A stretch of DNA of 58,847 bases from positions 1 to 58,847 of the forward strand of contig JAKBPE010000007.1 of the NCBI GenBank assembly GCA_021829835.1. Reading direction: 5' to 3'. Positions within the stretch are counted from its first letter, which is position 1. Every line of letters starts with the position of its first letter. The translations under genes and the position numbers were made by a program. Below the pieces are notes generated by a model. That model ran no database searches. It worked only from the letters and a program-made list of their open reading frames with translations, and was not told the origin of the DNA. Source of the stretch: a bacterium (GTDB taxonomy: Archaea > Micrarchaeota > Micrarchaeia > Micrarchaeales > CABMGC01). Shown one piece after another: positions 16,151 to 25,070 of the stretch.

Positions 16151-17272
16151 ATGGAAGAGAAGGTTTCGGTAATTGGAGGAGGGACAGCAGGGCTTGTTAC
16201 AGCCAAGAGGCTTGCGAAGCTTGGCATAAATACTGTAGTCTATGACCAGAAGAGAGTTTTAGGAGAGCCGGTCAGGGCCTCAGGCATTCTTTCAATAAAA
16301 GGTCTTCAGAAGATAGGCATGAACTATAGCAGTGCAATCACTAATACGCTTCATGGAGCTAGGATACATGCTAATGGCAAGACCATGAATATTTCCTCAA
16401 AGCCTGCAGTTGCCCACGTACTTGACAGAAAGCGCCTTAATGATATATGCCATGATGAAGCTGTTGCAGAAGGTGCTGATGTCCTTTTAGGAAAGAGAGT
16501 GACAGGAAGAGAACTCGAAGGATTCTCTTCGGAAGGGATAGTGGTTGGTGCTGATGGGGCAGTCTCTGAAGTTGCAAGGCACTATAAAATCGGCAGCATT
16601 AAGAATTATCTGCTTACATATAAGGCAGAGTATAACACAAGCCATGACGACCACAGGGTAGTTGATGTTTTTTTTGATGGTAAGGTTTCAAAAGGCTTGT
16701 TCGGATGGATATGCCCAAATTCCGAAGATATACTGGAAGTAGGAATAGGTGTTGATTCTTCTTTTGGAAATGCAATGGCTTCTTTTAAGAAATTTATATC
16801 CACAAAGGAGATTTCAGATGTAATAGGAAACGCTAAAAGAATCTCAGAAGGGGCAAGCATGATACCGGTATCGCAGCGCAGCCGCATAGTAGACCCTAAA
16901 TCCAGAGTATTGCTTGTAGGAGATGCTGCGGGGCAGGTAAAGCCCTCGACAGGTGGAGGCATTATATATGGAAGCATTGCAGGCATTCTTGCCGCTGAAT
17001 CTATAAAGAATTATTTTGAACATGGAGCGGATCTTTATCAATATGAAAGAGCTTACAGGAAGACTTTCATGCTTGATATATGGATGCATGAGATGGTGAA
17101 GAGTTTCTATTCCGGAGTTGGAAACATGGGAATGGGTTTCACCCTGAAAATTCTTGAAGTATTGGGATTCGGTAGATTCCTTGGCAGGTATGGGGATATG
17201 GATATGCCAAGCGAAATGGCAAGGAATCTTTTAAGGCTTGGCAGCAAGAATTCTGAGATCAGCTTTGGCTGA
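16151..17272 (+). CDS. Geranylgeranyl reductase (archaeal lipid saturation)
   Basis: 373 residues. The FAD-binding motif GGGTAGL at about 9-15 is followed by a VVYDQK strand end, then a GEPVRASGILS region. The second FAD motif LLVGDAAGQVKPSTGGG is at about 254-270. This matches the digeranylgeranylglycerophospholipid reductase family, which saturates isoprenoid chains of archaeal membrane lipids. GTGAG lies about eight bases upstream of the ATG. The 3' end overlaps by 14 bases the 3' end of the convergent membrane-protein gene. Confidence 0.88.
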   Translation: MEEKVSVIGGGTAGLVTAKRLAKLGINTVVYDQKRVLGEPVRASGILSIKGLQKIGMNYSSAITNTLHGARIHANGKTMNISSKPAVAHVLDRKRLNDICHDEAVAEGADVLLGKRVTGRELEGFSSEGIVVGADGAVSEVARHYKIGSIKNYLLTYKAEYNTSHDDHRVVDVFFDGKVSKGLFGWICPNSEDILEVGIGVDSSFGNAMASFKKFISTKEISDVIGNAKRISEGASMIPVSQRSRIVDPKSRVLLVGDAAGQVKPSTGGGIIYGSIAGILAAESIKNYFEHGADLYQYERAYRKTFMLDIWMHEMVKSFYSGVGNMGMGFTLKILEVLGFGRFLGRYGDMDMPSEMARNLLRLGSKNSEISFG

Positions 17273-18059
17273 TTTTCGGAGGTACTGAAGAAGTACCAAT
17301 CTCGGGCTTATTCTGATTTGGCTTTTGATTAGAATAAAAGTAGAATAATGGAATAGCGATCAAGAAAATCGGAGTGAATATTATTGAAGATATTGAAGAT
17401 ATTATGCTGCCTAGAATTGGAGAGAATATAAGTGATATTAGATATCCTATTGAAACAATTGCGCCTGCGATTGCAGAAATTGCAAACTCTATTTCAAATA
17501 TAGACCAGAAAAATGGGAGAGATTTGTTGTAACTTTTTTTAATAGATGCTATTATACCTAGATTTTCAATTATAGATATGGTTAATGATTGTGTAATTGT
17601 CACTGCGAGAAAGACAGAGAGTACAAAACTTATTAGGATAATGAGAAACCCTCCTATTCCGCCGAATATGAATCCAGATACCATCAGCGTTGCTATTATT
17701 CCGAAGATCAGGAATATTACAATAAATAAACCCGCAGTTCTTGCGAAAAAGGGCTTTGCGTCGCTGAATGCTTTTTTCAGGAGGATCTTTCCTCCTTCGA
17801 TTTTTTGTTTAGCTATCATTACAGACATCGAAGCCAGAATGATATAGAATACAAAATTTACTATAATTAGTGCTGCTAGAAAAACTATAGAAAGTGTAAA
17901 TAATTGAAGATTAGAAGGATTTGAAGCGTTTTGAATAAGGAATAAGTATAGAAAGAGAATGGGAAGTTGGAATATCTCGTATCCGATGAACAAAAGTATA
18001 ATCGTTGGTTTTTCCTTTAGGGTTAAGTATGCGTTCCTGAGAGAATCGTTTACATACAT
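17259..18059 (-). CDS. Multi-pass membrane protein, unknown function
   Basis: 266 residues with about six hydrophobic segments (about 17-40, 52-80, 108-135, 138-160, 185-212, 218-250) and a polar, Asn/Pro-rich C-terminal tail. The N-terminal phrase SLRNAYLTLKEKPTIILLFIGY and the repeated Ile/Phe-rich helices resemble archaeal DUF4013/DUF7544-type proteins, but I cannot assign it firmly. Its last codons overlap the end of the convergent geranylgeranyl reductase gene. It follows another small membrane protein by 27 bases, so the two may be co-transcribed. Confidence 0.6.
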   Translation of the reverse strand: MYVNDSLRNAYLTLKEKPTIILLFIGYEIFQLPILFLYLFLIQNASNPSNLQLFTLSIVFLAALIIVNFVFYIILASMSVMIAKQKIEGGKILLKKAFSDAKPFFARTAGLFIVIFLIFGIIATLMVSGFIFGGIGGFLIILISFVLSVFLAVTITQSLTISIIENLGIIASIKKSYNKSLPFFWSIFEIEFAISAIAGAIVSIGYLISLIFSPILGSIISSISSIIFTPIFLIAIPLFYFYSNQKPNQNKPEIGTSSVPPKISQS

Positions 18060-18086
18060 AATTGGACCTTAATCTAGTTTTGTTTG

Positions 18087-18557
18087 TCAACCCTTGAATA
18101 TAAATAACAATATGGCACCTATCACGGATAATATGAGCCCTATTATGAAGCCGCCGCCCATTGGCAGGCTTATAAACGCGGCAATTGCTATTGCTATCGC
18201 CATAAGCTTAGAATGCTTCAATGTTTTTGATATGAAGAGAGCTGATAAACCAAATGCTATTATCAATATTCCACATATTACTGAGACCGCTGTTAGCTCT
18301 GAAGCATAAGGTAGGGCTTTATGCACAGCTGCAAGCGTTGTTGCGTTTATTTCATTTGTAAAATTAGCCGGATGGTTTAATATGTAGTGGAAGGAAGAGA
18401 GTACATAAACAGAGGATACTATTATCAGTATGCCACCGATTATTGCAAGTAGGCTTGCAGCAATAGGCCTCTTTTTGCTTTCCTGTGTTGTGGGTTGCTC
18501 TGAGTTTTCAGCCGGTGGATTCTTGTTCCTTCGCTTTCTTGATGAAGACGTTGCCAT
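18087..18557 (-). CDS. Small four-helix membrane protein, unknown function
   Basis: 156 residues. A basic, low-complexity N-terminus (about 1-30, with SSSRKRRNKN) precedes four hydrophobic helices at about 32-52, 82-108, 113-133 and 135-154. Gly-rich turns (LLAIIGGIL and SLPMGGGFIIG) recall DUF4064-like proteins. It lies between MCM and the other membrane-protein gene, on the same strand, 27 bases upstream of the latter. No function can be named. Confidence 0.6.
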   Translation of the reverse strand: MATSSSRKRRNKNPPAENSEQPTTQESKKRPIAASLLAIIGGILIIVSSVYVLSSFHYILNHPANFTNEINATTLAAVHKALPYASELTAVSVICGILIIAFGLSALFISKTLKHSKLMAIAIAIAAFISLPMGGGFIIGLILSVIGAILLFIFKG

Positions 18558-18631
18558 TTTATCTTATAGCTTTAGAAAGAAATAATTTAAAAACTATTCT
18601 AATTTTCAGATGAAAGAGAGTTAGCAGATAA

Positions 18632-20695
18632 TTATTCATCCTCCCTTCTGACAATCTTTACTATGCCTCCCCTCGGGGTGAAAATATCTCCGCTGCGCTC
18701 CAGTTCGCTCAGGTACCTGGTTGTTGTTGCGCGGTCTATTCCCTGCTTCTCTGCTTCTGATAGAAGGTCGACTATTTTTGCTATGCCTTCATTAGACTCT
18801 TCCTGAAGTTTCTTTATTATGGACATTATTGAATTTATCTTATTTACTTTTTCCCTGGGCATTCCTGTCAATAAGGCATCTATATCCTTCCTTCCACCTC
18901 TGTCAACTGCTAATGTATTAAGCATGTATTCAAAGAGAGAGATCCCTAACTGTGCGTCCTTTTCTTCTATTATGTCTGAAAGCCGCGATTTTGCGCTTGA
19001 TTCTGATAGGCGGACTAGGCCCTCTATCTGCCTTGGAGTTATAGGAGTAGCGCCGCTCTTTATGCCGATCTTCCTGAGCTCCACATAATACTCAGAGATC
19101 CTATTCGAGGCTTCCGGGCTTAGCCTTGGCCTTATGTTCTTTTTTGCGTATGCAACATATTTTCTAAGTAGATCGTGATTGAGGGGAGGAGTCTCCACTT
19201 GTTCATAATCAGATAGATCTGCCAGTTGTGCACCTGCTGCACTATGCTGCATTAGGATATGACTTGCTATCTGTTTGTCCTTTTCCTCATCAAGATTATC
19301 CTTTATAGGGAATATGAGATCGAATCTGGAGAGAAGCGTTGGAGGAATGTCGAACTGATCAGCAGGATATGCATTAGGATCAAATCTTCCGTATTTTGGA
19401 TTTGCGGCTGCAAGTATTGTGGTTTTGGTATTGAATCTTGCGACTATTCCTGCTTTAGCAACGCTGATGGTTTGGGATTCCATTGCCTCCAGCAGTGAGG
19501 ATTTGTCTTCGTCACTGACCTTGTCGAATTCGTCTATTGAGACTTCGCCTCCTGAACCTAAGACTAATGCTCCTGCTTTTAAGACCCATCCTCCTTCTGC
19601 GAATTCATCCTTTTCTGCGGCCGCAGTAAGCCCTGCTGATGTTGTTGATTTTCCACTTACATATATGCCTTTGGGCACGAGCGCTGTTACAGATTGCAGA
19701 AGTCTTGTCTTAGCTGAACCTGGGTCACCTATGAGAAGCATGTGTATATCACTTCTTATAGGCGCTCCGTCTACTAATTTTTTGTCAGGAGTTCCGCCGA
19801 ATAATGCAAGTGCCAATGCCTTCTTTATCTCGTCGTAGCCGAATATTGAAGGAGCTATGGATTTGGAAATCTTTTCAAATATCTCCGGGTCTTTGGACAA
19901 TGTCTTTATCTCGTTCTCCTCTTCTTTTGAGATTTCAAGGTCGGTAAACTCCTTCTGTTTATGCTCTATGGAAACAGCATCAAATAACATTGAGTAAAGC
20001 ATCTTGTCTTCTTTGCCTTTTGAGGATTTTCTTGGCCTTATTCTGAGAATCCCGGTTATATCTATCCTGTCTCCAGGTGTTACAGTATTTACAAGATCGT
20101 CTTCAAGCCAGACCTCCAACTGCCATGTCGGAGTGCTTCCCTTTAGCTTTTCCAGGGGATCCTGTACAGCTATCTTTTGAAGATTTGTGAAATGTGATTC
20201 GTTATTATCTTGTTTCAATGATCGTCTCTTGCATTGAGGACATATTTCTATTGCAGTATCCCTCTCCATCTTTATTTTTATTGTTGTGCCACAGAACGTG
20301 CACTTGAATACGCCTATTGAGACCTTCGGTATTATCTCAGAGCGCTTTACTGGGAGGGAATCCAGAGTTAACATCTTTCCTATGTATTCGGAGCCTACAT
20401 CCTGTATGAGAGGCGCGCCTTCAATGCCATAAAACCTTGCATATACATTTTCTTTCGCTTCAGGATTAGGATTAAGCTTTGCCAAAGCCGCATTTGCAGC
20501 TGGGAGTATGCTATCGGGATTGTTTATCATTTCGAGTGCAAGTTCATGATCTATTTTCTCCAGGTCTTTTATATTGACCATGATGCTTCTTGTTTTCGGA
20601 TAGCCTATATACATATCATTTATTTTTTCAGTGTAATATTCATTGAAAAACTCGAGGAATTTGTCACTTAGTTCTGCTGCTGCTATTTCGTCCAT
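18632..20695 (-). CDS. mcm: Replicative helicase MCM
   Basis: 687 residues. The N-terminal domain includes an OB fold and a C4 zinc finger (C132, C135, C152, C155). The AAA+ core has Walker A GDPGSAKT at about 323-330, Walker B SIDEFDK, and the arginine-finger motif SRFDLIF. The C-terminal 80 residues form a winged helix (ATTTRYLSELERSGDI). It forms a hexameric 3'-5' helicase that unwinds DNA at the replication fork. It runs toward the two small membrane-protein genes and starts about 90 bases from the divergent metG start. Confidence 0.95.
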   Translation of the reverse strand: MDEIAAAELSDKFLEFFNEYYTEKINDMYIGYPKTRSIMVNIKDLEKIDHELALEMINNPDSILPAANAALAKLNPNPEAKENVYARFYGIEGAPLIQDVGSEYIGKMLTLDSLPVKRSEIIPKVSIGVFKCTFCGTTIKIKMERDTAIEICPQCKRRSLKQDNNESHFTNLQKIAVQDPLEKLKGSTPTWQLEVWLEDDLVNTVTPGDRIDITGILRIRPRKSSKGKEDKMLYSMLFDAVSIEHKQKEFTDLEISKEEENEIKTLSKDPEIFEKISKSIAPSIFGYDEIKKALALALFGGTPDKKLVDGAPIRSDIHMLLIGDPGSAKTRLLQSVTALVPKGIYVSGKSTTSAGLTAAAEKDEFAEGGWVLKAGALVLGSGGEVSIDEFDKVSDEDKSSLLEAMESQTISVAKAGIVARFNTKTTILAAANPKYGRFDPNAYPADQFDIPPTLLSRFDLIFPIKDNLDEEKDKQIASHILMQHSAAGAQLADLSDYEQVETPPLNHDLLRKYVAYAKKNIRPRLSPEASNRISEYYVELRKIGIKSGATPITPRQIEGLVRLSESSAKSRLSDIIEEKDAQLGISLFEYMLNTLAVDRGGRKDIDALLTGMPREKVNKINSIMSIIKKLQEESNEGIAKIVDLLSEAEKQGIDRATTTRYLSELERSGDIFTPRGGIVKIVRREDE

Positions 20696-20783
20696 ACCTC
20701 CTCCTCTTAGGAAAATTATATAACTTCTAAAGAATTAAAAATAATGCATGAAAAAGATATTAGTGGAAGTTCCGGTGTAATTC

Positions 20784-22268
20784 TTGGAAAAATTTTATAT
20801 AACGTCATCTATACCCTATGTAAACGCTTCGCCGCATATCGGCCATGCGCTCGAGTATACACAGACCGATGTAATTGCGAGGTATCACTCCCTTTTGGGA
20901 GAAGATGTGACATTGGGTACAGGAACCGATGAGAATAGCCTGAAGAATGTCAGGGCAGCTGAACTTCGCAGTATATCTACAGCGCAGCTCTGTGCTGAAA
21001 ATTCTGAAGTTTTCAGGAATCTTTTGAAACGGATGAATGTCTTAAAGGGGCCTTTCGTGAGGTCTTCAGTAAAGGAAGAGCATTGGGCGGGAGTATACAA
21101 GATCTGGGAGACCTGCAAGAAGAATGGAGATATCTATAGTAAGAAATATAGAGGACTTTATTGCGTAGGATGTGAGGCGTTTTATACTGAAGGAGAGCTA
21201 ATAGACGGCAAATGCCCTAACCATAATACCAGGCCTGAGGAAATCGAGGAGGAGAATTATTTCTTCAGGCTTTCCAGATATCAGGAAAAGATAGAAGAGA
21301 TAATTAGATCCGGAGAGTATATGATACTCCCGCAGGAGAGAAAGAATGAGATATTGAGTTTTATAGACTCAGGGCTTGAGGATTTCAGTATTTCAAGATC
21401 GGTAAGCAGAGCCCATGGGTGGGGTATACCCATACCTGGGGATCAGGGGCAGATTTTTTATGTATGGTTTGACGCTCTTGCAGTATATCTTACATCTGCA
21501 GGATATGGAAAGAATGAGGAAGAGTTCAAACGGCTCTGGCCTGCGGATGTGCATGTCATAGGCAAGGATATTATAAGATTTCATGCGGTTTATTGGCCAG
21601 CCATGCTTCTTTCTGCCGGATTGGCTCTTCCTAAAAAACTCTTTGTGCACGGATTTCTTACGGTTGAAGGCAAAAAGATGAGCAAATCGCTTGGAAATGT
21701 GATAAGCCCGTTTGAGATTATGGACAAATACGGCGCGGATGGCATGCGTTATTACCTAATCAGGGACATTTCAACTTTTGGAGATGGGAATTTTTCACAG
21801 GAAGGCATTAAAGACAGATATAACAAGGAACTGGTTGGGGATCTTGGAAATCTGGTAAATAGGGTTCTTACCATTGCTGAGAGAAGTGGTAAAACTGTTT
21901 TTGAAGGAAAAATTGAACTTTCGGAAAATTTGCATCTTGATGATATCTTAAAAAATATGAATGAGTGTAATCTCCATGAAGCACTGGAGAAGATCATGGA
22001 GTTCGTTAGAAGCTGCAATGCCTATGTAAACATTAAGGAACCGTGGAAAAAGAGCGGAGCTGAGCTTGATTCTGTACTTTATAACCTGCTGGAAGCGCTC
22101 AGGATATCTGCCATACTTCTGCACCCTTTCATACCAGAAACAGCAGAGAAAATATTAGCCAAAATAGGCGTTGACACCGGAACTTTCAGAATTCAAGACT
22201 GCAGCTTCAGGAAGAAATTCGCAGGAAACCTGAGCAGAGGCGAGCTTCTTTTCAGAAAGATTGAGTAG
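20784..22268 (+). CDS. metG: Methionyl-tRNA synthetase
   Basis: 494 residues. The HIGH motif appears as PHIGHALEY (about 17-25), a single-knuckle region is CVGCEAFY...CPNH (about 126-145), and KMSKSLGN lies at about 302-309. An anticodon-binding helical domain fills the C-terminus. The C-terminal dimerisation/tRNA-binding (EMAPII-like) domain is absent, giving a short form. The start is TTG at 20784: an in-frame TAA sits two codons upstream, and GGTG lies about six bases before it. It charges initiator and elongator tRNA-Met. Confidence 0.93.
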   Translation: MEKFYITSSIPYVNASPHIGHALEYTQTDVIARYHSLLGEDVTLGTGTDENSLKNVRAAELRSISTAQLCAENSEVFRNLLKRMNVLKGPFVRSSVKEEHWAGVYKIWETCKKNGDIYSKKYRGLYCVGCEAFYTEGELIDGKCPNHNTRPEEIEEENYFFRLSRYQEKIEEIIRSGEYMILPQERKNEILSFIDSGLEDFSISRSVSRAHGWGIPIPGDQGQIFYVWFDALAVYLTSAGYGKNEEEFKRLWPADVHVIGKDIIRFHAVYWPAMLLSAGLALPKKLFVHGFLTVEGKKMSKSLGNVISPFEIMDKYGADGMRYYLIRDISTFGDGNFSQEGIKDRYNKELVGDLGNLVNRVLTIAERSGKTVFEGKIELSENLHLDDILKNMNECNLHEALEKIMEFVRSCNAYVNIKEPWKKSGAELDSVLYNLLEALRISAILLHPFIPETAEKILAKIGVDTGTFRIQDCSFRKKFAGNLSRGELLFRKIE

Positions 22269-22292
22269 TAAATTGCAGTGCATCATAAGTTG

Positions 22293-23048
22293 TTACATAC
22301 GCAATACTTTTCTCATCTCGTTTTCCGTTATCATAATACGAGACGGTTTATGACTGAAATTTTTTGCAGTTATTGTGAATAGAGGAGATTCTGATTCTGC
22401 AATTACGGAGTGCGGAGTTTCAGGATTTACAGTTATGATTCCTGAATCTACTGCCTTATTTAGCATTAGTTTTTGGGCCTCCAGCCATATGACACTGGCT
22501 CTGCCCATGCTTACATAGGTTTTGGTTTCTGGACAGGCATGGAAATCTTGTATAAATGGCTCTTTTTCCATGTAAAATTCTACAGATGATCTATCAGTGT
22601 TTATCGATTTCCCAGTAAGAGCCAGTCCTATGGGTGATTTATTGGTAAATATTTTGCTATTGTTTAGTTCGAGCAAGAAGAGGAACGAATTTCCATGAAG
22701 CCTAATTTCATAGTGTGTATTTGGGGGGAGCGTAGCCATCTTTACCCTTTCTAGTATTCCTTCTGAATGATTCAACCTCCATGAGACAGAGAGAAAATCA
22801 TTGGATATTGCAACAGTATAAGAATATTCAGATGCTCTTGCTCTAATCATTCCTTGCGGGGTGTTTACTATGGAAAGACTCATATCTTCGCCACAGGAAT
22901 GCCTTAGAAAGTGGCCATAGCTAGGCAGGGAGATCACCTTAGGAGGCGATGATTTTACAGATGACACGGAGGGAGTGATATAGGGCCTTAGAACCCCACA
23001 TAGGATATCCAACTCCCTCCCTGTTATCGCTCTTTTGCTTGAGTGCAT
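22293..23048 (-). CDS. Hypothetical beta-rich protein, possibly a double cupin
   Basis: 251 residues, not recognised. It is mostly short beta strands. Two phrases look cupin-like: LPPNTHYEIRLHGNSFLFLLEL (about 111-132) and ITVNPETPHSVIAESESPLFTI (about 204-225), as in double-cupin proteins. Metal ligands are not obvious, so any enzyme role is doubtful. No membrane segments or signal peptide are seen. It has its own promoter region with an inverted repeat (23069-23085) and lies 130 bases downstream of the nucleotidyltransferase fusion. Confidence 0.55.
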   Translation of the reverse strand: MHSSKRAITGRELDILCGVLRPYITPSVSSVKSSPPKVISLPSYGHFLRHSCGEDMSLSIVNTPQGMIRARASEYSYTVAISNDFLSVSWRLNHSEGILERVKMATLPPNTHYEIRLHGNSFLFLLELNNSKIFTNKSPIGLALTGKSINTDRSSVEFYMEKEPFIQDFHACPETKTYVSMGRASVIWLEAQKLMLNKAVDSGIITVNPETPHSVIAESESPLFTITAKNFSHKPSRIMITENEMRKVLRM

Positions 23049-23068
23049 TAGAAATCACTGGATTTTCA

Positions 23069-23085
23069 GATTATAAGATATAATC
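23069..23085. promoter_or_regulatory. Inverted repeat overlapping a TATA-like element
   Basis: GATTATAAGATATAATC has perfect seven-base arms around AGA. It lies 21-37 bases upstream of the ATG at 23048, exactly where a TATA element would be. It could be a symmetric TATA element or an operator. The RHH-domain protein encoded just upstream is one possible ligand. Confidence 0.45.
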
Positions 23086-23178
23086 ATACTAAGTAATACT
23101 TTATCATATTAATATAAATTAGGATAGGGTAAAATTAGGTTTTTACCATATCCGAAAACGTTGTTATGGCATGAATCT

Positions 23179-24087
23179 TCAAGACCTGCCTATAGAATTA
23201 ACAACTTTGGCGAGGAGCTTGAGACTTCCTTCTATGTTTTTGGATTCGAGCGGATACCACGGGCTGGAAAAAGCATAGCCGAAAAGTTTTCCTTCCGCAG
23301 CGAGCTTTGGGAATATGTTCTTTTCAAGAGTTATATGGTTTGATTTTTCTCTTTCGATTGTATCGAATATGGATTGGTTGAATATGTAGACTCCTGCGCT
23401 TATGAGTTTCCCTTTCTCGTCGGTCGGTTTTTCCAGGAAGCTTGTCACCTTAAATCCATCAAGTTTTGTAACTCCGAAGCCAGTTGTTATATCCGCAGGA
23501 TAAAGCGCAATCGTTATTTCTGCCTTGGTGGAAATATGCTGCTTATACATGTCTTGCAGGTTAATCTTAAAGATGTTGTCCCCATTTATTACAAAAAAAG
23601 GCGAAGCGCCTACAAGGCCTTTTGCAAGATCTATTGCATTGGCAGTTCCCTTTGGTGAATCTTCTTTTATATAATTTATTTTAACTCCGAAGAGAGAGCC
23701 ATCGCCAAAATATCTGGTTATCTTCTCTCCGCCTCTGCCTATTGCTATAAGTATATCAGTTATCTCGTTTCTTTTCAGCTCTTTTACAACGTATTCCAGT
23801 ATGGGCCTTTCATTTACCATCAGCATGGGTTTCGGAACCCCTGCCTGCTGCTTTGTGTTGACCGTTTCTCCTCCGGCTAGTATTACGGCTTTTTTAGGAG
23901 AGGATTGCCCAAGAACTACGCTCAGAAGGCGCTCTATCGCATGTGATCTGTTTCGTATGTTGACTCCATCTATGGTTGAATCTAACTCTTTGAGCAATTC
24001 AGTATCCAGAGTTATGGTTAGACGCTCTTTCATGGATTTCTCCGTTATAAAGACTAAGGAATTGGTATTTTTATCTTTATCTGTCAT
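23179..24087 (-). CDS. Ribbon-helix-helix / sugar-nucleotidyltransferase fusion
   Basis: 302 residues. Residues about 19-60 (KERLTITLDTELLKELD then NRSHAIERLLSVVLG) form a ribbon-helix-helix DNA-binding domain. Residues 65-300 are a nucleotidyltransferase fold with KAVILAGG, GVPKPMLMV, SPKGTANAI, the metal-binding NGD (D170), FLEKP and AGVYIF. The usual GxGTR phosphate loop is replaced by GGETVNTKQ, so the conserved G-T-R is missing. It may be a weak enzyme or a sugar-phosphate/nucleotide sensor controlling transcription. It overlaps the deaminase-like gene by four bases (ATGA), so it is co-translated in the guaA-guaB operon. Confidence 0.8.
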   Translation of the reverse strand: MTDKDKNTNSLVFITEKSMKERLTITLDTELLKELDSTIDGVNIRNRSHAIERLLSVVLGQSSPKKAVILAGGETVNTKQQAGVPKPMLMVNERPILEYVVKELKRNEITDILIAIGRGGEKITRYFGDGSLFGVKINYIKEDSPKGTANAIDLAKGLVGASPFFVINGDNIFKINLQDMYKQHISTKAEITIALYPADITTGFGVTKLDGFKVTSFLEKPTDEKGKLISAGVYIFNQSIFDTIEREKSNHITLEKNIFPKLAAEGKLFGYAFSSPWYPLESKNIEGSLKLLAKVVNSIGRS

Positions 24088-25070
24088 TTTATGAAAGACG
24101 CTTGAAATGCATTCCGATTCGAGTCTAGAATTTGCTTTTTTGTAAGGATATTATTTGATATGAGAAAGTCCATTTCGTTTCTGAGGTTTGTCATCAGAAG
24201 TTCGGGACCGTCTGTGTTTATAGCGTATTTTATCTTTTCGGAGTTCAATGCCTTGAAGATCTTCTTCATCTGGGCGAGGTCTTTTATTACACGTGTGTGG
24301 AGATTCGAAGTGGGACATATCTCTAGGGTTATTTTTGCGTCTTTTATCATTTCTATTGCCTTGCCGCTTTTCAGTGCTTGTATGCCATGGCCTATCCTGT
24401 CAGGTTCTAGATAGGTTATAGAATCTATCACTGATTGAAAATCTTCATTTTCCCCTGCATGCACGGTAAGTCCTAAGCCTTCTTCTTTTGCATGTTTGTA
24501 TAGCTTTCTGTAGTCAGAATATTTGAATTTGGAACTTATAGGATCTGCAAGGTCTATTCCTATGATTCCTCTGTGTCTGTATTTTATTGCCTTCTGAACA
24601 AGTATCTCGTTTTGCCTGTATGTGAAGGTGTTCTTGTCAAGGCATATAATTATTCCTGCTTTTATTGGATATTCCATTGATGCTCGATCAAGGCCCCTGG
24701 TAGCTGCCATAATAATTTGGTCGAGATCCTGCTCTCCATTACGGTTGCGTTTCATCGGATTGAACCTTAATTCAAGCAGAGTTATGTTGTTTTTCCGGTA
24801 TGCCCCTGCTATTGTCTGATAGATAGCCCTTTCTACAGCAAGAGGGCTGGATTGTATGAGTTCTGTCCATTTGAATAGTGAAGTGTAGTCTTCCAGGGAT
24901 TTTACATTTTTGGAATTTACAGTTATCATATCTGCAAATCTCCAGTAGTCTTTTGTTGGGAGTTTTATTCCTTGGGAGTGGGCTATCTCCCACATTGTTG
25001 CAGGATCCACAGATGCACCAAGATGGACATGGAGCTCTGCTAGTTTTTCTTTCGCATCTATCTGCGTCAT
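24084..25070 (-). CDS. Adenosine deaminase family hydrolase
   Basis: 328 residues. The TIM-barrel metal motifs are present: H14 and H16 in ELHVHLGAS, H204 and E207 in VHAGE, H228 in RIGHG, then EICPTSN. The final motif, usually TDDP, is TDGP here: zinc-binding D287 stays, but the next Asp, which in adenosine deaminase contacts the purine N7, is Gly288. The enzyme may act on an adenine compound other than adenosine, or on a different amino-purine. It overlaps guaB (upstream) and the nucleotidyltransferase gene (downstream) by four bases each. In salvage it would feed inosine-type compounds toward IMP and GMP. Confidence 0.85.
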   Translation of the reverse strand: MTQIDAKEKLAELHVHLGASVDPATMWEIAHSQGIKLPTKDYWRFADMITVNSKNVKSLEDYTSLFKWTELIQSSPLAVERAIYQTIAGAYRKNNITLLELRFNPMKRNRNGEQDLDQIIMAATRGLDRASMEYPIKAGIIICLDKNTFTYRQNEILVQKAIKYRHRGIIGIDLADPISSKFKYSDYRKLYKHAKEEGLGLTVHAGENEDFQSVIDSITYLEPDRIGHGIQALKSGKAIEMIKDAKITLEICPTSNLHTRVIKDLAQMKKIFKALNSEKIKYAINTDGPELLMTNLRNEMDFLISNNILTKKQILDSNRNAFQASFIK

